From Streptomyces sp. NRRL F-5126 (GTDB lineage: Bacteria; Actinomycetota; Actinomycetes; Streptomycetales; Streptomycetaceae), in contig NZ_JOFZ01000017.1 of the NCBI RefSeq assembly GCF_000721265.1, forward strand, positions 6,737 to 70,736: a stretch of DNA of 64,000 nt, given 5' to 3'. A model generated the notes under the pieces. It searched no databases and had not been told where the DNA came from. It was given only the letters and a program-made list of their open reading frames with translations. Positions 18,266 to 25,653 of the stretch are shown piece by piece (within the stretch, counting starts at the first letter, position 1; each line of letters starts with the position of its first letter). A program made the translations under genes and the position numbers.

Positions 18266-19366
18266 TCAGGTGTGCGCCGACGCCCTGGCGAGGCTGACGG
18301 CGGCGTGGCAGACGAGCCCCGCCGCGGCCGCGCCGCAGGCGAACGCGGGCACGGCGCCCGCGCCCCAGGCGTGCACGGCCTGCGCGACGGGTGTGCCGAG
18401 TACGGCGCAGCCGGGCACGCCGGCCACGAGGACGGAAAGGCAGGCCAGCGCCTCGACGGCGCAGGCGGCGGCCAGCCCCGCGGCGGCCGCGGCGGGGTAG
18501 CCGTGCACGGTCAGGAGCCTGGCGAGCAGCAGCAGGGTCGCGAGGGCGGCCACGTGCGCGGGGTCTCCGCCGTCGTGGAAGCCGGGTACGCCGTGGAAGC
18601 CGTGAAAGCCGTGGAACAGCAGCGGGACGAGCAGCGCGATCCCGGTCAGGGCGCACGCGTACAGCGCGACCACCGCGAGCAGTACCGGTCTCGTGGACGC
18701 GGCGAAGTCCGCGAGGTCGCGGCTGCGGGAGAGCCCGCGCCTGGCGCGCAGGGAGAAGAGGTGCGCGCACCAGGCGGCGGGCGCGACGGCGAACGAGAGG
18801 GCGACGAGCGAGGTGGGCGTGGCGCTCCAGGACGTGCCTGAGCCGCCCTCGACGTGCGCGGTGAGCAGCCCGTCGCCGTACACGGCGTAGGCGAGCAGCC
18901 AGTACACCCACAGGCGGGCTGCGGGGGCGCGGCGGCCCTCGGCGCGCAGCGGCCCGTGCCGCAGGCTCGCGGCGACGGCGCAGGAGAGCGCCACGGCGCC
19001 GGTGAGGGTGACGGCGAGCCGGCTCCCCCCGCCGGTGCTGTCCAGGAGGAACAGGGTGAGGGCGGCGACGAGGCCGGGCGCGGGCGTGACCAGCATCCAG
19101 GGTGCGAGGCGCCCGGAAGCGGGGGCCTGTGCCGCCACGGTCGTTGCCGCGCGCGATGTGTCGTGCGGGACGCGCGCGTACAACTCCTCGGCCAGGGCGA
19201 AGACGTCGCGGTGGCGGAAGCGGGAGAGCGCGGCCCTGTCGGTGATGCCGTGCACTTCGAGGGCCGCGGCGATCTCCAGCGGGTCGACGGCGTCCTCGCA
19301 CAGCGCCCTGTGCCGGTTCAGGAGCGGCTTCACCGGGTCGGCGGTGCCCGGTGCGGTGCGTGCCAT
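18266..19366 (-). CDS. Polytopic membrane protein of the glycan operon, unknown function
   Basis: A 366-residue protein. An N-terminal cytosolic segment (NRHRALCEDAVDPLEIAA, then RFRHRDVFALAEELYARV) is followed by about eight hydrophobic helices and a His/Phe-rich loop (FHGFHGFHGVPGFH). The ATG at 19366 has GGAGG 7 bases upstream. The preceding glycosyltransferase gene ends at 19380, so the two are close-coupled. It is too short and lacks the look of a PelG/MATE exporter. A transport or polymer-handling role is inferred from context only. Confidence 0.75.
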   Translation of the reverse strand: MARTAPGTADPVKPLLNRHRALCEDAVDPLEIAAALEVHGITDRAALSRFRHRDVFALAEELYARVPHDTSRAATTVAAQAPASGRLAPWMLVTPAPGLVAALTLFLLDSTGGGSRLAVTLTGAVALSCAVAASLRHGPLRAEGRRAPAARLWVYWLLAYAVYGDGLLTAHVEGGSGTSWSATPTSLVALSFAVAPAAWCAHLFSLRARRGLSRSRDLADFAASTRPVLLAVVALYACALTGIALLVPLLFHGFHGFHGVPGFHDGGDPAHVAALATLLLLARLLTVHGYPAAAAAGLAAACAVEALACLSVLVAGVPGCAVLGTPVAQAVHAWGAGAVPAFACGAAAAGLVCHAAVSLARASAHT

Positions 19367-19379
19367 GGTGGTGCCTCCG

Positions 19380-21074
19380 TCAGACATCGCGGCCTCCGGC
19401 GCCCGCCGCCGCGCCCGCGCCGACCGCCTCACGCCTGTCTCCCGGGGCCTCCGTGGCCCAGCGGACCGGCACGTACACCTCGGCGGCGGCCGCGAAGGGC
19501 AGCGGTGCGCCGCCCGCGCCGACCGCCTGCGCCACGCGCCGTACCGGGGTGTGGGAGACGATTTCGAGGTAGGCGGCCCGGAACGCGGTGACGTTCTGGC
19601 TGATGGTGAAGAGTTCGAGCGCGCGCGAGTGCGCGGCCGCGCCGAGGCGCCGCCTGCGCCCGTCGTCGCCCAGCAGCCCGAGGCACGCGTCGGCGAAGGC
19701 CTTCGGGTTGTGCGCGGGGACGACGAGGCCGGTGCCGCCGATGACCTCCACCACGGCGCCCACGTCCGTCGAGACCGTCGCGCGCCCGCAGAACATGGCC
19801 TCGACGAGGCTGACGGGGAAGCCCTCGACCGCGCTGGAGAGCACGACGATCCCGGCCCCTGCGTAGGCGTCGGCCAGTTCGGCCGACTCGGGCCCGCCGG
19901 CCTCCTCGAACGAGACGGGGTTCTCCCCCACCGCGTACGCGCCCGTGGCCTCGTCGGGGAACAACTGGGCGGCGAGCGTGCGGCAGTGGGCGAGGTAGGC
20001 GGGGCCCTCGCCGGTGCCGGCGGGGCCCCCGACGATGCGCAGCCGCGTCTGCGGCCGCTCCTCGCGGATCCGGGCGAACGCGTGCAGCAGTGTCTCGAGG
20101 TCCTTGGCGGGCTCGATCACGCCGACCCAGACGAGTGTGTCGCGGTCGCCTGTGTCGTCGCCCTCGCCCACCTCGATGAACCGCTCGGCCTCCATGCCCG
20201 GGTGGACGGTGCGGAGCTTGGCGCGGTCGGCGCCGCACCGCTGCTGCCAGCGGCGCGCGTGCGCGTTGCCCGGCGTGACGAGGCTGGCGGCACGGTAGAC
20301 CTCGGCGGCGAGCGCACCGTGGAAGGCCGCCAGCAGCGCACGCAGGGGGGCGCTCCGGGGCTCTTCGCGGCCGCCGTCGGTGCCGAGGTAGTGCGCCCGC
20401 AGCCGGACGCCGTACTCGGTGACCAGCAGGGGGACGCCGAAGAAGCGTTTGGCCAGCAGGCCGGGGAGCGCGGCGGGTCCCGCCGAGGTCGCGTGGCAGA
20501 CGTCCACGGACCCGAGGCCGCCCTCCTCGGTGTCGTACCAGTCGAGGGACAGGGGGCGCAGAGCGCGCTCCAACTCGTGGGCGAAGGCGAGGTGGTCGGC
20601 CACGGCAGCGTCCCGCACGCTCCGGCGCGCGCCGGGTGCCCGGCACGCGGACTCCAGGACGCGCAGGGCGGTCTCCGAGCGCAGTGCCGCGTACAACCCG
20701 CCGTGTTCCCTGGCGAGTTCCGCGAGGCCGTAGAGGCCGGCGGCGAAGCCGCCGGCCCGCTCGTCGGTGTCGGCCCGCTCGTCGCACACGGCGAGCGCGA
20801 GTCGACCGAGGTGTTCGGCGAACCGGCGGCGCTCGCGCCTGCCGTAGGCGCCCCCGTCGTCGACCGGCGCCCACAGCGGCGCGGTGTGCACCCGGTGCAC
20901 CTGCGGCGGCGGGTCGACGAGCCCGGACCGCTCCTGCCTGGCGCTGCGGCTGAGCGCGTAGACGTCGAACTCATGGTCGTGGAGCCCGCGTACGAGCCGG
21001 TCGCACCAGGGCCCGGACTCGCCGTTCGCGTACGGATAACCACCGTCCGTGACCAGTCCGATCCGCACGAGCAC
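19380..21074 (-). CDS. PelF-like GT4 glycosyltransferase (DUF3492 domain)
   Basis: About 564 residues. It starts VLVRIGLVTDGGYPY with GESGPWCDRLVRGL, the DUF3492 opening shared with PelF of the Pel exopolysaccharide system. The central part contains VDVCHATSAGPAALPGLLAK and LLVTEYGVRLR. The C-terminal GT4 domain shows VHPGMEAERF, VWVGVIEPAKDLETLLHAF and the E-x7-E motif SAVEGFPVSLVEAMFCGRATVSTDVGA in pieces. The GTG at 21074 (or 21068) follows AAGGA/GGGGGA. It is the first gene of a four-gene operon. A cytosolic retaining glycosyltransferase using a UDP- or GDP-sugar is the family expectation; the sugar and polymer are unknown. Confidence 0.85.
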   Translation of the reverse strand: MLVRIGLVTDGGYPYANGESGPWCDRLVRGLHDHEFDVYALSRSARQERSGLVDPPPQVHRVHTAPLWAPVDDGGAYGRRERRRFAEHLGRLALAVCDERADTDERAGGFAAGLYGLAELAREHGGLYAALRSETALRVLESACRAPGARRSVRDAAVADHLAFAHELERALRPLSLDWYDTEEGGLGSVDVCHATSAGPAALPGLLAKRFFGVPLLVTEYGVRLRAHYLGTDGGREEPRSAPLRALLAAFHGALAAEVYRAASLVTPGNAHARRWQQRCGADRAKLRTVHPGMEAERFIEVGEGDDTGDRDTLVWVGVIEPAKDLETLLHAFARIREERPQTRLRIVGGPAGTGEGPAYLAHCRTLAAQLFPDEATGAYAVGENPVSFEEAGGPESAELADAYAGAGIVVLSSAVEGFPVSLVEAMFCGRATVSTDVGAVVEVIGGTGLVVPAHNPKAFADACLGLLGDDGRRRRLGAAAHSRALELFTISQNVTAFRAAYLEIVSHTPVRRVAQAVGAGGAPLPFAAAAEVYVPVRWATEAPGDRREAVGAGAAAGAGGRDV

Positions 21075-21147
21075 TCCCCCGTTCCTTCTGTGGGAGGCCG
21101 CCTCCGGACCGGCGACCCGCTGCGGAACGACGGTATGCGGATATGAA

Positions 21148-21181
21148 GGTGGCGCGATGGACGGTTGTCCATCGCGCCACC
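21148..21181 (-). terminator. 15-bp hairpin between hydrolase gene and glycan operon
   Basis: A perfect 15-bp inverted repeat (21148-21162, loop GGTT, 21167-21181). It lies 138 bases past the hydrolase stop at 21319 and 74 bases before the glycosyltransferase start, both on the minus strand. It may terminate the first transcript or act as a leader hairpin of the second. Confidence 0.65.
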
Positions 21182-21318
21182 GGAAGGGGTGAATGCACGT
21201 AACCAATCGCTTGCGGGCGCGTTCGAGCGGCTACGGGGCGCGCACCTGCGGCGTGCGAGCGGGGCGCGCGAGCCCGGCGCGCGACGTGACGGCCGGCGCG
21301 CGGGGTGCGGCGCGCGGA

Positions 21319-22278
21319 TCAGCTCACGTCGTTGTCCGCGATGAGGTCCCTCGTCGCACGGGCGACCACCTCGGGGTACTCCATCATGGCCACGTGGCCC
21401 GCGTCCGGCAGCGTCAGCAGCCGGGAGTCGCGGAAGGCCGCCGACGCCTTGCGTGCCATGCGGAAGGAGACGAGCTGGTCACGGCCGCCGTAGACGAGCA
21501 GCGTCGGCGCGAGTACGCGCTCGGCCTGCCGCCACAGGTTGTGCTGGCCGCCCAGCGTGTACGCGTTGACGATGCCGCGCGCCGAGCGCGTCATCGCGTC
21601 CCAGAAGTACGGCAGTCGGAGCCTGCGCTCCATCTCGGTCACGGCGGCGGCCAGTTCCTCCTCGCCGACCGACGCGGGGTCGCCGTAGCAGAGCGCGAGC
21701 ACGCCGCGCGTGCGGTCCTCCGCCGTCCAGTCCCTGCTGAGGCGCGTGAACAGCGGTGTCACGCCGGGCAGCGCCATCAGCGCGGTGGGCAGCGCGCCGC
21801 GCTGCACGCGGATCTCCGGCAGCGCGGGCGAGACCAGCGTCAGCGTGCGGACGAGGTCGGGGCGTACGGCGGCGACCCTGGTGGCGACCGAGCCGCCGAG
21901 CGAGTTCGCGATGAGGTGCACGGGCCCGCGGCGGCGTGCGTCGAGCAGCCTGATGACCGCGCGCGTGTGCCCGGTGAGCGAGTAGTTGCCGTCGTCGGGC
22001 GGCGGCGAGTCCCCGAAGCCGGGCAGGTCGACCGCCTCGCCGTCGACGACGTCGGCGAGCAGCGGCATCAGCGCGGACCAGTTCTGCGAGGAGCCGCCCA
22101 GCCCGTGCACGTACAGCGCGGGCGGCAGTCCGGCGCGCGCGCCGGGGCGCGCACGGACCGTGAGGGTGAGCCCCGGCAGCTCCACCGCGCTCAGCCGCTC
22201 CCCCTCCGCCACGGCCACGGGGGCCACGCGCGGAGCCGTGGAGGCCGCGGCGGATTCCGGTAGCTCGGTCGAAGACAT
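21319..22278 (-). CDS. Alpha/beta-hydrolase
   Basis: A 319-residue cytosolic alpha/beta-hydrolase. The oxyanion strand reads YVHGLGGSSQNW, the lid side DLPGFGDSPPP, the nucleophile elbow LIANSLGGSVA (Ser), the acid region VYGGRDQLV and the histidine PDAGHVAMMEYP. The ATG at 22278 is preceded by a -10 hexamer TAGCAT with 7 bases between, so it is probably leaderless; a GTG start at 22308 is possible but unsupported. The substrate cannot be told. From memory a hydrolase sits beside a TetR/DUF3107 pair in streptomycetes. Confidence 0.88.
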   Translation of the reverse strand: MSSTELPESAAASTAPRVAPVAVAEGERLSAVELPGLTLTVRARPGARAGLPPALYVHGLGGSSQNWSALMPLLADVVDGEAVDLPGFGDSPPPDDGNYSLTGHTRAVIRLLDARRRGPVHLIANSLGGSVATRVAAVRPDLVRTLTLVSPALPEIRVQRGALPTALMALPGVTPLFTRLSRDWTAEDRTRGVLALCYGDPASVGEEELAAAVTEMERRLRLPYFWDAMTRSARGIVNAYTLGGQHNLWRQAERVLAPTLLVYGGRDQLVSFRMARKASAAFRDSRLLTLPDAGHVAMMEYPEVVARATRDLIADNDVS

Positions 22279-22285
22279 GTCCGCA

Positions 22286-22291
22286 ATGCTA
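22286..22291 (-). promoter_or_regulatory. -10 hexamer TAGCAT of a probable leaderless gene
   Basis: Read on the minus strand, TAGCAT ends 7 bases before the ATG at 22278, the spacing expected when transcription starts at the start codon. Confidence 0.45.
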
Positions 22292-22456
22292 CGTAGAGAG
22301 TCACGCACACGTTCGTGTGGCGGCGGTCACAGGCCGCGTGGCGTCGCGCACGGGTGACTTCTACGCTCGAATCGGGGCACGGGTCGAAGGAGGACGGAAG
22401 AACAGGTGACGAAGCGAGGTGCGGCGGACACGCGCGCCACGGCGGGAAGGGCAGAC

Positions 22457-22681
22457 ATGTCGGTCCCCGAGAAACCTGACGAGTACGACGAGTACGTGGA
22501 TGCGGACGGCGAGCCGGACGCCGAGACCCCGGAGGCCGACGCCGCCGAGCAGCGGGCGAACGTGCGGGAGGACGACGCGGAGGAGCGCCCCGCGCGCGGC
22601 GCGACGGACGAGGCCGACGAGGCGGACCTGGCGGAGCAGGCGCGTTCCGCGGGCGGCGGCGAGGACGACGACTACCGCTGA
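22457..22681 (+). CDS. Small acidic hypothetical protein
   Basis: A 74-residue, strongly acidic protein (MSVPEKPDEYDEYVDADGEP, ending GGEDDDYR) with no hydrophobic segment, probably disordered. GGAAGGG stands 5 bases before the ATG at 22457. A longer reading from the GTG at 22406 uses rarer codons (CGA, AGG, GCA, GGA) and is less likely. Function unknown. It lies between the divergent hydrolase and the TetR regulator. Confidence 0.65.
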   Translation: MSVPEKPDEYDEYVDADGEPDAETPEADAAEQRANVREDDAEERPARGATDEADEADLAEQARSAGGGEDDDYR

Positions 22682-22827
22682 GCCCGGCATCCGGTATGTG
22701 AAATTCCCTCCCGTACCGCGCGCTACAGGGTTACCGAAAAGTACGATGGCCAGTCGGGGCACAGCGCACGCCGGCCACTCGTGGACCACGGGGCCTTCGC
22801 GGCGCACAGAACGATATGGGAGGCGGC

Positions 22828-23466
22828 GTGACAGCCATGGAGCAGACGGAGGCGGCGCGGCCGCGAGGGACGCGCCTGCCGCGTCACGCCCGGCGCAACC
22901 AACTGCTCGGTGCGGCTCAGGAGGTCTTCGTGGCCCAGGGGTACCACGCGGCGGCGATGGACGACATCGCCGAGCGTGCCGGGGTCAGCAAGCCGGTGCT
23001 CTACCAGCACTTCCCGGGCAAGCTCGAGCTGTACCTTGCGCTGCTCGACCAGCACTGCGAGGCGCTGCTGCAGTCCGTGCGCACGGCGCTCGCGTCGACG
23101 ACGGACAACAAGCAGCGTGTCGAGGCGACGATGGACGCGTACTTCGCGTACGTCGAGGACGAGGGCGGCGCGTTCCGGCTGGTCTTCGAGTCGGACCTGA
23201 CGAACGAGCCCGAGGTGCGCGAGCGTGTCGACCGGGTGGCGATGCAGTGCGCCGAGGCCATCTCGGACGTGATCGCCGAGGACACCGGCCTGTCGAAGGA
23301 CGAGTCGATGCTGCTGGCCACCGGCCTCGGCGGGGTCTCGCAGGTGGTGGCGCGCTACTGGCTGTCCAGCGCGTCGCCCGTGCCGCGCGAGAAGGCGGTC
23401 TCGCTGCTGACGTCGCTGGCCTGGCGCGGCATCGCCGGCTTCCCGCTGCACGGCGAGGGGCACTGA
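22828..23466 (+). CDS. TetR-family transcriptional regulator
   Basis: A 212-residue regulator. The N-terminal HTH is clear: RRNQLLGAAQEVFVAQGYHA, then MDDIAERAGVSKPVLYQHF and KLELYLALLDQH. The remaining helices form the ligand domain (AYFAYVEDEGGAFRLVFESD). I chose the GTG at 22828, 4 bases after GGGAGG; ATGs at 22816 and 22837 are alternatives. In M. tuberculosis a TetR gene also precedes a DUF3107 gene, matching the order here. Target unknown. Confidence 0.92.
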   Translation: MTAMEQTEAARPRGTRLPRHARRNQLLGAAQEVFVAQGYHAAAMDDIAERAGVSKPVLYQHFPGKLELYLALLDQHCEALLQSVRTALASTTDNKQRVEATMDAYFAYVEDEGGAFRLVFESDLTNEPEVRERVDRVAMQCAEAISDVIAEDTGLSKDESMLLATGLGGVSQVVARYWLSSASPVPREKAVSLLTSLAWRGIAGFPLHGEGH

Positions 23467-23583
23467 TCGGGGCGCACGCGCGTCACGGCGGAAGGACGGG
23501 AGCGGGTGCTGACCGGCTTTGTTCCCGTCCGGTGTTCGCTGCGGGCGTTGCAGCGCGGCGTCTTGCGCGCCCTCCGCGCGGGC

Positions 23584-23589
23584 TAATGT
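23584..23589 (+). promoter_or_regulatory. -10 hexamer TAATGT upstream of DUF3107
   Basis: TAATGT lies 60 bases before the DUF3107 start, with TTGCGC 15 bases further upstream as a possible -35. Same hexamer as before the FG-GAP gene. Confidence 0.4.
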
Positions 23590-23648
23590 GTGCTGCGTAC
23601 CGCGCGGTCAGGCCGCGCAACGCACTGACCGTTCGGAGGGACATAGCC

Positions 23649-23876
23649 GTGGAGGTCAAGATCGGCGTGCAGCACGCGCCTCGGGAGATCGTTCTGGAGA
23701 GCGGGCAGTCCGCCGAGGACGTCGAGCGCACCGTGTCCGAGGCGCTGGCCGGCAAGGAGCAGCTGCTCAGCCTCACGGACGACAAGGGCCGCAAGGTCCT
23801 CGTGCCGGCGGAGCGGGTCGCGTACGTGGAGATCGGCGCGCCGACGCAGCGGCGGGTCGGCTTCGGCACCGTCTAG
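23649..23876 (+). CDS. DUF3107 family small protein
   Basis: A 75-residue protein starting MEVKIGVQHAPREIVLES, with VERTVSEAL, LLSLTDDKGRKVLVPAE and a closing VGFGTV. It is a conserved actinobacterial DUF3107 protein (an ATP-binding label appears in some databases, from memory). The GTG at 23649 has GGAGGG 8 bases upstream. Function unknown. Confidence 0.9.
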   Translation: MEVKIGVQHAPREIVLESGQSAEDVERTVSEALAGKEQLLSLTDDKGRKVLVPAERVAYVEIGAPTQRRVGFGTV

Positions 23877-23913
23877 CATTCGGCGCCGTCGCGCGCCCGG
23901 CGCATCGCGATGT

Positions 23914-23951
23914 GGATCGGCCCGGCAGGGATGGCCCTGCCGGGCCGATCC
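23914..23951 (+). terminator. Strong terminator hairpin after DUF3107
   Basis: A perfect 17-bp stem (23914-23930 with 23935-23951) and a 4-base loop, starting 37 bases after the stop. Confidence 0.85.
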
Positions 23952-24089
23952 GTGTCGCGTCGTGTCGCGTCACCTGATCGCGGGGCCGCCCGTCACGGCA
24001 GGGTTGCCGGGTGTGCACACCGGGTAATGACCGGCTGGACGCGCCGGCCACTCGCCCGGCGTGCCGCCCGGAAGCCGCGAGGTGATCCC

Positions 24090-24410
24090 GTGATCCTGGA
24101 GATTCTCGGTTCTGCGCTGATCGGCCTCGGCCTGTCCGCGGCCGCCGCCGTGCTGCTGGCGCGCCGCCTGCCCGCCCGGCACCTGGTGCTGCTCGCGGGC
24201 GGTCTCGGCGCCCTTTTCGGCGCGTACGTGACGCATGAGGCTCTCGGCCCCGGGCATGTCCCGGCCACGCTGCTCGGCGCGCTCGGCGTGTCCGCGGTGA
24301 TGATCTCGCTGCTGCTGCGCCCGGCCGCCGCGGCGTCCGCGTCCGCGCCGGTCGCGGGGAGCGTGCCGGTCGTCGGCAACACGTCCGTCGCCGGGCGCGC
24401 GATCCCGTAG
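24090..24410 (+). CDS. Small membrane protein, unknown function
   Basis: A 106-residue protein with three hydrophobic segments: LEILGSALIGLGLSAAAAV, HLVLLAGGLGALFGAYVTH and VPATLLGALGVSAVMISLLL. A short Ala/Val tail follows. The GTG at 24090 has GAGG 7 bases upstream; a longer frame back to 23910 runs into the terminator and is rejected. It converges on the ferritin-like gene, with stops 20 bases apart. Confidence 0.75.
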   Translation: MILEILGSALIGLGLSAAAAVLLARRLPARHLVLLAGGLGALFGAYVTHEALGPGHVPATLLGALGVSAVMISLLLRPAAAASASAPVAGSVPVVGNTSVAGRAIP

Positions 24411-24430
24411 GGGCCCGTGCGCTCCGTGCG

Positions 24431-25150
24431 CTACGCGGCGAGGCCCAGCGCGGCCATGCGCTTGGTGTGCGCCTCCGTGATGCGGGAGAACATCCGGCCC
24501 ACCTCGGCCAGGTCGAAGCCGTCGGCCACGCCGCCCACCAGCATCGTCGACAGCGCGTCGCGGTCCGCCACCACGCGCTGGGCCTGCGAGAGCGCCTCTC
24601 CCATGAGGCGCCGCGCCCACAGCGCCAGCCTGCCGCCGACACGCGGGTCGGCCTCGATCGCGGCGCGCACCTTCTCCACTGCGAAGTTGCCGTGCCCGGT
24701 GTCGTCGAGCACGGCCAGGACCAGCGCGCGCGTGTCGGTGTCGAGCCTGGCGGCGACCTCACGGTAGAAGTCGCTGGCGATCGAGTCACCGACGTACGCC
24801 TTGACCAGGCCTTCGAGCCAGTCGGACGGCGCGGTCTGGCGGTGGAACTCGTCCAGCGCCTTGGCGAAGGGCTCCATGGCCTCGGTGGGGTGCGCGTCGA
24901 TCTCGATCAGCCGCTGGTCCAGCTGCTCGAAGTGGTGGAACTCGGCGGACGCCATGCGTGCGAGCGCGGCCTTGTCGGCGAGCGACGGGGCGAGCTTCGC
25001 GTCCTCGGCGAGGCGTTCGAAGGCCGCGAGCTCGCCGTAGGCGAGAGCGCCGAGCAGGTCCACGACGGCCGCGTGGTACTGCGGCTGCGCGGACGCCGTG
25101 GCCCAGTCCTGCCCGGCGATCCCGGTGTTCCCGCTGTCTGCGTCTGCCAC
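24431..25150 (-). CDS. Ferritin-like fold protein (MiaE-type helical bundle)
   Basis: A 239-residue all-helical protein. The GTG at 25150 has GGAAGG 6 bases upstream and gives VADADSGNTG. Metal-type motifs are visible: YGELAAFERLAEDAK, ASAEFHHFEQLDQRL (Glu-x2-His) and VLDDTGHGNFAVEKV. This resembles the ferritin-like family linked to tRNA-hydroxylase folds, encoded near a DEAD-box helicase and a TetR gene in mycobacteria too. Whether it binds iron or is an oxygenase is untested. Confidence 0.85.
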   Translation of the reverse strand: MADADSGNTGIAGQDWATASAQPQYHAAVVDLLGALAYGELAAFERLAEDAKLAPSLADKAALARMASAEFHHFEQLDQRLIEIDAHPTEAMEPFAKALDEFHRQTAPSDWLEGLVKAYVGDSIASDFYREVAARLDTDTRALVLAVLDDTGHGNFAVEKVRAAIEADPRVGGRLALWARRLMGEALSQAQRVVADRDALSTMLVGGVADGFDLAEVGRMFSRITEAHTKRMAALGLAA

Positions 25151-25653
25151 GGCAAACCTTCCGATTCGTGTGCTCGTCGTAACCCGCGTAACCGCACAAT
25201 AGTCCGCGCCGGCCGCGGGAAAGTTCCGGTCCTGGCATGGCCGGGAACCGCCTGGTGAACTTCGCACAACACGTGTGCGCGAATCCGGGGTATGGTGGTA
25301 ATGCGCCGTGCCGAGTATTCGGCGGGCGATCACAACGTTTGGCCGAGGGTCGACAGGACCGCTGTGCACCGTCACGGCGTGTGAGGTCAGGCCGCCTTCG
25401 GACAGGCCCCATGAGGATGCCCGGTCGGTGGCCCGATCGGCTCCGACCCGACCGCCCTCAGCGCGGTCCGTGCGCCGAGCTGCACACGAACCCGCACATG
25501 AGGGGCCCCCTGAGCGGTACGAGCGCTTGAGCGACGGCAGGGGTCCCGCGCCATCCGGTCACTCACGACCGGAATATCCGACCAGCGCGGACTCCGGCGC
25601 GGTACGAACCCCCGCGTTCGCCTCGCACCGCACCTCACGGAAGAGGCAGCACC
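25151..25653. promoter_or_regulatory. 503-base divergent intergenic region upstream of the DEAD-box helicase
   Basis: No convincing gene. It must hold promoters for both flanking genes. An imperfect 23-base palindrome at 25261-25283 (TTCGCACAACACGTGTGCGC core) is the one structured element I could see. A long 5' leader before the helicase is plausible, since RNA helicase mRNAs are often leader-controlled. Confidence 0.4.

Noticed and set aside
23910..24089. N-terminal extension of the small membrane protein
   Set aside because: It would translate through a 17-bp terminator stem; the GTG at 24090 has a good ribosome binding site.
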